Assembly (NCBI GenBank): GCA_020073465.1
Contig: JAIQFC010000007.1
Span: 52,345 to 116,344 of the forward strand
Length of the DNA: 64,000 nt
DNA from: Terriglobia bacterium
Lineage (GTDB): Bacteria; Acidobacteriota; Terriglobia; Terriglobales; Acidobacteriaceae
Reading direction: 5' to 3'
Both the position numbers and the translations under genes were made by a program. Below, one piece after another: positions 60,357-64,000 of this stretch (the first letter of the stretch is position 1; each line of letters starts with the position of its first letter). A model generated the notes under the pieces. That model was not told the DNA's origin and ran no database searches. It saw only the letters and a list, made by a program, of their open reading frames with translations.

Positions 60357-63203
60357 TTAGAAACTGGTCGCCACTTTGGCGGCGATGGCGAGGGACGAGA
60401 CCAGTTGTACGCTGTCCAGTACGTTCCTCCAGGCATGGGTCCCGCCGATAAGCTTCTCCGGGACCACGATCGTGTCGCCACGGCGCAAGGTCGTGCTCAG
60501 GACATTGCCACCCCATAATGATCGACTTCCACCGCGGCCAACTACCGACCCATTGGCCCGGATGATGTAGATGTCTTTCTTGTTCGCCATTCCTGTCGGA
60601 CCACCGGCCTGGCGCAAGTACGTCCCTGCGCTCAGTCCTGGTGTGTAGGTCAATGCCGCGGCGTTATACACCTGTCCGGTGACGACCACGAAGTTCGGCT
60701 TCTTAGGAATCGTCAGCACGTCGTCCGCGCGCAACTCAATGTCATTCATGGTGTTCTGCCACTTCTCGATGTCATCCGAGATGTTGATGACCAGCCGCCC
60801 GTTGGGTGGCTGTTTTCGCAGGGCCGCCAAGACACTTTCCTGCTGCTGGTTCATGGTCGTTATAAGTGCCGCCTGCTCCTGTGCGGACGCCCCCACCGGG
60901 AACTTGGTATTCTGCCCAGACGTCTCGACCTGTTGAATGAGCTGCATCCGGCTCTTTTCCGCAATCTCGCGCACCTGGGCGCGCTCCAGGACCGCTCCTT
61001 CCGGATATGCCATCTGCCGGTATCCACCGGCCCGCTTCAACAGGGAACTCAGCGTTTCTCCATCTTCGATGCCGTAGGTGCCGGGGTACCTGACCTCGCC
61101 GTTGACTACTACTGACGCCCCAACGTCCTTCCAGCCTGCCAGTTGATGAATGGTAAGGACATCATTGGGCTTCAATGGGAGATCCGTCTTCGTGTCCCCG
61201 CCAAGCGCCTTGCTTATCTCAACCGTTTCATGTTTCGTTCGAACCTGTTCGCCGTTTTGCACAACGTAGCTAGTAATGTCGGCATTGTGAGTAACTGCAC
61301 TTCGCTTGAAGCCACCGGCCATGCGCACCAGGGCCGAGGCCGTCATCCCTTCGCTGAGGGGATAATCTCCAGGTCTGAGGACCTCGCCATAGATGGAGAC
61401 CTTGGGCGCGTCGATTTCGTAGCGGCCGAAAATGTGGATTGTGTCGAAGGGCTGGAGTTCGATCGGATCTTCTCCGCCCAGAACGTCGCTCAGTTTGAAA
61501 TCAATCACCTTTGGACGGTAGTCGGGCGGCGTCAGCCGGATGATTTCCGCGTGCTCTGCAGGCTCGGGAAGCAGGTCCTGATACGATCGGAGCACTTCCG
61601 CAATTTCCATGCCCGAGTGATACGAATATTTGCCTGGATGAAAAACGTGGCCCTGCAGATAGATGGTGCTGTCGCTGTAGGGAAGAATCGGGGAAATCGT
61701 CACGCGATCGCCGTCCTGCACCGCAAAATTTCCCAATGCCTGGCGCAAAGCTTCTTTGTCGCCATCTGCGGTGTCCGGAAGGTTCACGCTGAGCGTGATC
61801 CGCTTTTGATGGGCTTCAATCCTTTCCACCTTGATCTGGCGGAGAGCGGCGGAAACCAGAACACCTCCCGCGAGGTTGAGCACATCCGATAGTTCCTTCT
61901 CGTTGCGTAATTCGTACACTGCCGGGCGCCGGACCATCCCCGCGACCGTAATCTGCGGTCCAACCGGAGGCACGAGGATGCTGTCTCCCGGCTGCATCCG
62001 CTCCACATCCGAGCGAATGCCATTCAAGATGAGATCGTAGAGGTCCACCTCTCGTACGAGTTGCGTACCCCGATAATGCCGCACCATCCGCAAGGACCCT
62101 TGCGACGTCGGTCCACCCGCAGCAAACAGAGCATTCAGCGGTGTCGACAAGGAGCTGATGTCATAAGCGCCAGGCTGGGCCACATCACCCACTACATACA
62201 CTCGGACCGTTCTGAGCCGCGTGAGAGAGACGTCGATTCGGGCGTTTTTGAACTGTGCGCTCAGAACCCTCTGGATCATCTCCTGAGCTGTGGCCAGGGT
62301 TTGCCCCGCGACCACCACTCCTCCCGCTTCCGGCAGAGCGATCTGACCACCCCGGTCGACGGTAACGTTAATCCTCTGCGAAACGCTGCCCCACAGGTTG
62401 ATGAACAGTCCATCGCCCGGCCCCAGAATATAGTCGGGGCCAGCCGGCAAATCCATCGGGAGAACCTCGGTATTGCCGGTCCCATTCAGAAATATGTTGG
62501 CCCCGAAACGTTCGAGCGCCTTTTGCTGGCTGGGAAACTGTCGGTACAGATCCCGGGCTGAAGGCAGGCCCGGGTAAGGATTTCGCATGCCTTTGGTTGC
62601 TGGCTGATTCTGATCCACAATCGGGGGGCGAGTCGCCGGCCGCTTGGCCGAGCGAGTCCGTTGCTCCTTCGGACTTACCGGCTCGCGATTCTCGGTGCCA
62701 GACGATCCACGACTTTCGGAATCGCCGGCCTCACGCTTTTCAGAACCTGACAACTCACGTTTCTCAGGATTAATGGAGTCGCGATTGTTGGGAGTAACAG
62801 ATTCGCGATCATCGGGGCCAGCTGCGTCACGATTTTCAGGGTCAACGGCCTCCTGCTGCTCGATCTCCCGCGCCACCAGCATGCGGACGCTTCGATCTTC
62901 CCGAATCATCCGGAACAGAGCTTCATCGGTAAGTTCCGCGGAATCCATGCGTCGTCCCTGTTCCTGAGCCTTCTGGATGACGACGCTCTTAACCTGTTGA
63001 AGTAGCTCCGAATCCTGTCGCAGAGTGGAAATGATATCGTCGGCTGAAGCCGAGGCTGACGTCCCGGCTTGCGAGGAATTTGAAGTGTCCGCATCCTGAC
63101 CACGGGCCGGGCCGCAAAAACACGCAAGCAGAATCGCCCCGACGGCAATGCAATGCCCGAAGTTCAACAGTCTCCTCGTCACTTTAATTTCCGGCTGTAA
63201 CAT
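60357..63203 (-). CDS. SLBB-domain polysaccharide export protein (Wza-like) with N-terminal octapeptide repeats
   Basis: About 948 residues from ATG 63203 (the GTG at 63209 is two codons longer). Signal peptide with ILLACF, a possible lipoprotein site at Cys30. Residues about 123-186 are eight degenerate 8-residue repeats of the type PENRE-xx (PENRD, PDDRE, PNNRD, PEKRE, SEKRE...). Then a Poly_export domain (about 250-350; PDYILGPGDGLFINLWGSVSQRINVTVDRGGQIALPEAG), and several SLBB domains (VYVVGDVAQPGAYDISSLSTPLNALFAAGG; VNGEVRYPGTYGIEDGETLSSLLKRAGGY; VTGQVYNAAALTYTPGLSAGTYLRQAGG). Forms the periplasm-to-outer-membrane export channel. Confidence 0.93.
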   Translation of the reverse strand: MLQPEIKVTRRLLNFGHCIAVGAILLACFCGPARGQDADTSNSSQAGTSASASADDIISTLRQDSELLQQVKSVVIQKAQEQGRRMDSAELTDEALFRMIREDRSVRMLVAREIEQQEAVDPENRDAAGPDDRESVTPNNRDSINPEKRELSGSEKREAGDSESRGSSGTENREPVSPKEQRTRSAKRPATRPPIVDQNQPATKGMRNPYPGLPSARDLYRQFPSQQKALERFGANIFLNGTGNTEVLPMDLPAGPDYILGPGDGLFINLWGSVSQRINVTVDRGGQIALPEAGGVVVAGQTLATAQEMIQRVLSAQFKNARIDVSLTRLRTVRVYVVGDVAQPGAYDISSLSTPLNALFAAGGPTSQGSLRMVRHYRGTQLVREVDLYDLILNGIRSDVERMQPGDSILVPPVGPQITVAGMVRRPAVYELRNEKELSDVLNLAGGVLVSAALRQIKVERIEAHQKRITLSVNLPDTADGDKEALRQALGNFAVQDGDRVTISPILPYSDSTIYLQGHVFHPGKYSYHSGMEIAEVLRSYQDLLPEPAEHAEIIRLTPPDYRPKVIDFKLSDVLGGEDPIELQPFDTIHIFGRYEIDAPKVSIYGEVLRPGDYPLSEGMTASALVRMAGGFKRSAVTHNADITSYVVQNGEQVRTKHETVEISKALGGDTKTDLPLKPNDVLTIHQLAGWKDVGASVVVNGEVRYPGTYGIEDGETLSSLLKRAGGYRQMAYPEGAVLERAQVREIAEKSRMQLIQQVETSGQNTKFPVGASAQEQAALITTMNQQQESVLAALRKQPPNGRLVINISDDIEKWQNTMNDIELRADDVLTIPKKPNFVVVTGQVYNAAALTYTPGLSAGTYLRQAGGPTGMANKKDIYIIRANGSVVGRGGSRSLWGGNVLSTTLRRGDTIVVPEKLIGGTHAWRNVLDSVQLVSSLAIAAKVATSF
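62652..62843 (-). repeat. Degenerate 24-nt tandem repeats coding octapeptides in the export protein
   Basis: Eight consecutive units encode PENRDAAG, PDDRESVT, PNNRDSIN, PEKRELSG, SEKREAGD, SESRGSSG, TENREPVS and PKEQRTRS. The unit length is exactly 24 nt. Charge alternates Glu/Arg. It lies between the N-terminal helical region and the Poly_export domain, presumably as a flexible linker. Confidence 0.8.
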
Positions 63204-63245
63204 GGCCACATCGTGAAGGTCCCAGGTCCCGGGGCACTCTAACTG

Positions 63246-63797
63246 TTACCAGCAAGGTTCGACGTCTGCTTCGTCGATTTCAACCGCCACCGCCCGCATA
63301 AGAATCTCGATGGAGACAACCAGCCGCAGTCCATCCTTGCGCCGAATCAGAACTCCTTCCAGATCCTTCATGGGCCCGCTGCGCACACGCACTCTCCGCC
63401 CGGCCTGCAGGTACGGATGTGGTTCCATCCTCACGCAGCCGTCCAGTCCGCGCTGAAACGATTCGATCTCATGATCTGGCAAGGGAGTCGGCTTACCTCG
63501 TGCACTAACCAGGTGGACCACGCCCGGAATCTCTAGCACCCGTACCCGATCTTTGAGCGCCAGGTGCACAAAGACGTAGCTGGGAAACAACGCCAGCTCG
63601 ATCTCTTTGCGGCGATCCTTCCAACGATGGACCGAGCGATAGACTGGGAGAAAGCCACGGATCTGGCGCTGTCTTATCTGCTCCGCCACTCGCTTTTCAT
63701 GGTGCGCCCAGGTGTAAATGGCATACCACTTAGTCTCCACGTACTCGGCGGGGACCCAGTTCTGAATTGCTGCCGGGACTGCAGTTATAAGTTCCAC
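63246..63797 (-). CDS. NusG-like antiterminator of the UpxY/RfaH type, first gene of the polysaccharide operon
   Basis: 183 residues. NGN domain (about 20-120; KWYAIYTWAHHEKRVAEQIRQRQIRGFLPVYRSVHRWKDRRKEIELALFPSYVFVHLAL), then a KOW domain (about 130-180; LQAGRRVRVRSGPMKDLEGVLIRRKDGLRLVVSIEILMRAVAVEIDEADVEPC). Dedicated NusG paralogues like this let RNA polymerase read through long polysaccharide operons. It is the first gene, followed after 36 nt by the export protein gene. GTG start. The nontemplate-strand recruitment site is not recognised. Confidence 0.92.
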   Translation of the reverse strand: MELITAVPAAIQNWVPAEYVETKWYAIYTWAHHEKRVAEQIRQRQIRGFLPVYRSVHRWKDRRKEIELALFPSYVFVHLALKDRVRVLEIPGVVHLVSARGKPTPLPDHEIESFQRGLDGCVRMEPHPYLQAGRRVRVRSGPMKDLEGVLIRRKDGLRLVVSIEILMRAVAVEIDEADVEPCW

Positions 63798-63928
63798 GAT
63801 CCTGCCTTTGCCTACAGCTTCGCCACCTCGCTTACAGCCAGCGAGCGAGCGATTTTTTGCGACTACTACTTCCTGGCTGGGGAATCTGCCTCACCCAGCT
63901 TTTGAATCGCGAAAGTTTCCAGCTGCCA

Positions 63929-63953
63929 CTTTCCAGTACAATCGACTGGAAAG
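63929..63953 (-). promoter_or_regulatory. Leader hairpin upstream of the NusG-like gene
   Basis: A perfect 9-bp stem CTTTCCAGT/ACTGGAAAG with a 7-nt loop, about 130 nt upstream of the NusG-like start and transcribed in the operon direction. An outer GTTTCC/GGAAAC pair (63915-63920 and 63955-63960) can extend it with an asymmetric bulge. It could be a leader structure or a dispersed palindrome. Confidence 0.5.
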
Positions 63954-64000
63954 CGGAAACTGACGTCCTTCTCAGACCCGAGCCGTACCGACGACCGACG

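Noticed and set aside
63798..63812. ops-like recruitment site just upstream of the NusG-like gene
   Set aside because: GGCAGGATCGTGG only weakly resembles GGCGGTAGCGTG and cannot be called.

Overview
The window reads as chromosomal DNA of an Acidobacteriota bacterium (Terriglobia/Acidobacteriales-like). This is inferred from gene content: an Oar-type TonB-dependent receptor with a carboxypeptidase-regulatory-like N-terminus, an M13 peptidase, a DUF2911/TPR protein, a SpoIIE-type phosphatase, a CPBP protease with a proline-rich N-terminus, and many short dispersed palindromic repeats. Base composition is moderately GC-rich. There is no phage, IS element, CRISPR array or rRNA. One irregular tRNA-like gene is present.

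Layout. 0-4 kb: the end of a probable S55-type protein, bacterioferritin, a PAS-PAS hybrid histidine kinase and a CPBP membrane protease. 4-19 kb: uvrA, a tiny membrane protein, a large TonB-dependent receptor, a class I/II aminotransferase, a SirB1-like protein, proline dehydrogenase, a TonB C-terminal-domain protein, thioredoxin reductase, two proteins of unknown function and a membrane RsbU-like phosphatase. 19.8-25.7 kb: a promoter and tRNA-like gene, a MATE exporter, a Kelch protein, an isoprenylcysteine-methyltransferase-like protein, a DinB-like protein, PhoU and an OmpR/PhoB-type regulator. 25.7-33 kb: PEP carboxylase, M13 peptidase, the DUF2911 protein and a secreted unknown. 33.2-39.5 kb: the imuA-imuB-dnaE2 mutagenesis cassette, carrying five repeat-like insertions inside its reading frames and a long inverted repeat ending 2 nt before the dnaE2 start. 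39.7-41.3 kb: a cytochrome c/glucose-sorbosone dehydrogenase fusion.

41.6-63.8 kb (all minus strand) is one large exopolysaccharide locus. It is transcribed from a NusG/UpxY-like antiterminator through an SLBB export protein, a PAP2-Wzi fusion, Wzz, Wzx flippase, Wzy-like polymerase, a GT2, a membrane-anchored nucleotide-sugar epimerase and a GT4-phosphoglycosyltransferase fusion. It then enters an acyl-building module: an amino-acid-type adenylation enzyme, a GNAT, an acyl carrier protein, a ketoacyl synthase III, a second acyl carrier protein, an SDR reductase, a NeuD-type hexapeptide acyltransferase, a small unknown protein and a DegT sugar aminotransferase. The inferred logic is that the DegT enzyme makes an amino sugar, the carrier-protein module builds an unusual acyl group, an acyltransferase joins them, and the Wzx/Wzy/Wzz/SLBB/Wzi machinery assembles and exports the polymer. 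This mini-NRPS/FAS module inside a Wzy-type locus is the best candidate for an undescribed system here. The repeat-riddled mutasome cassette is second.
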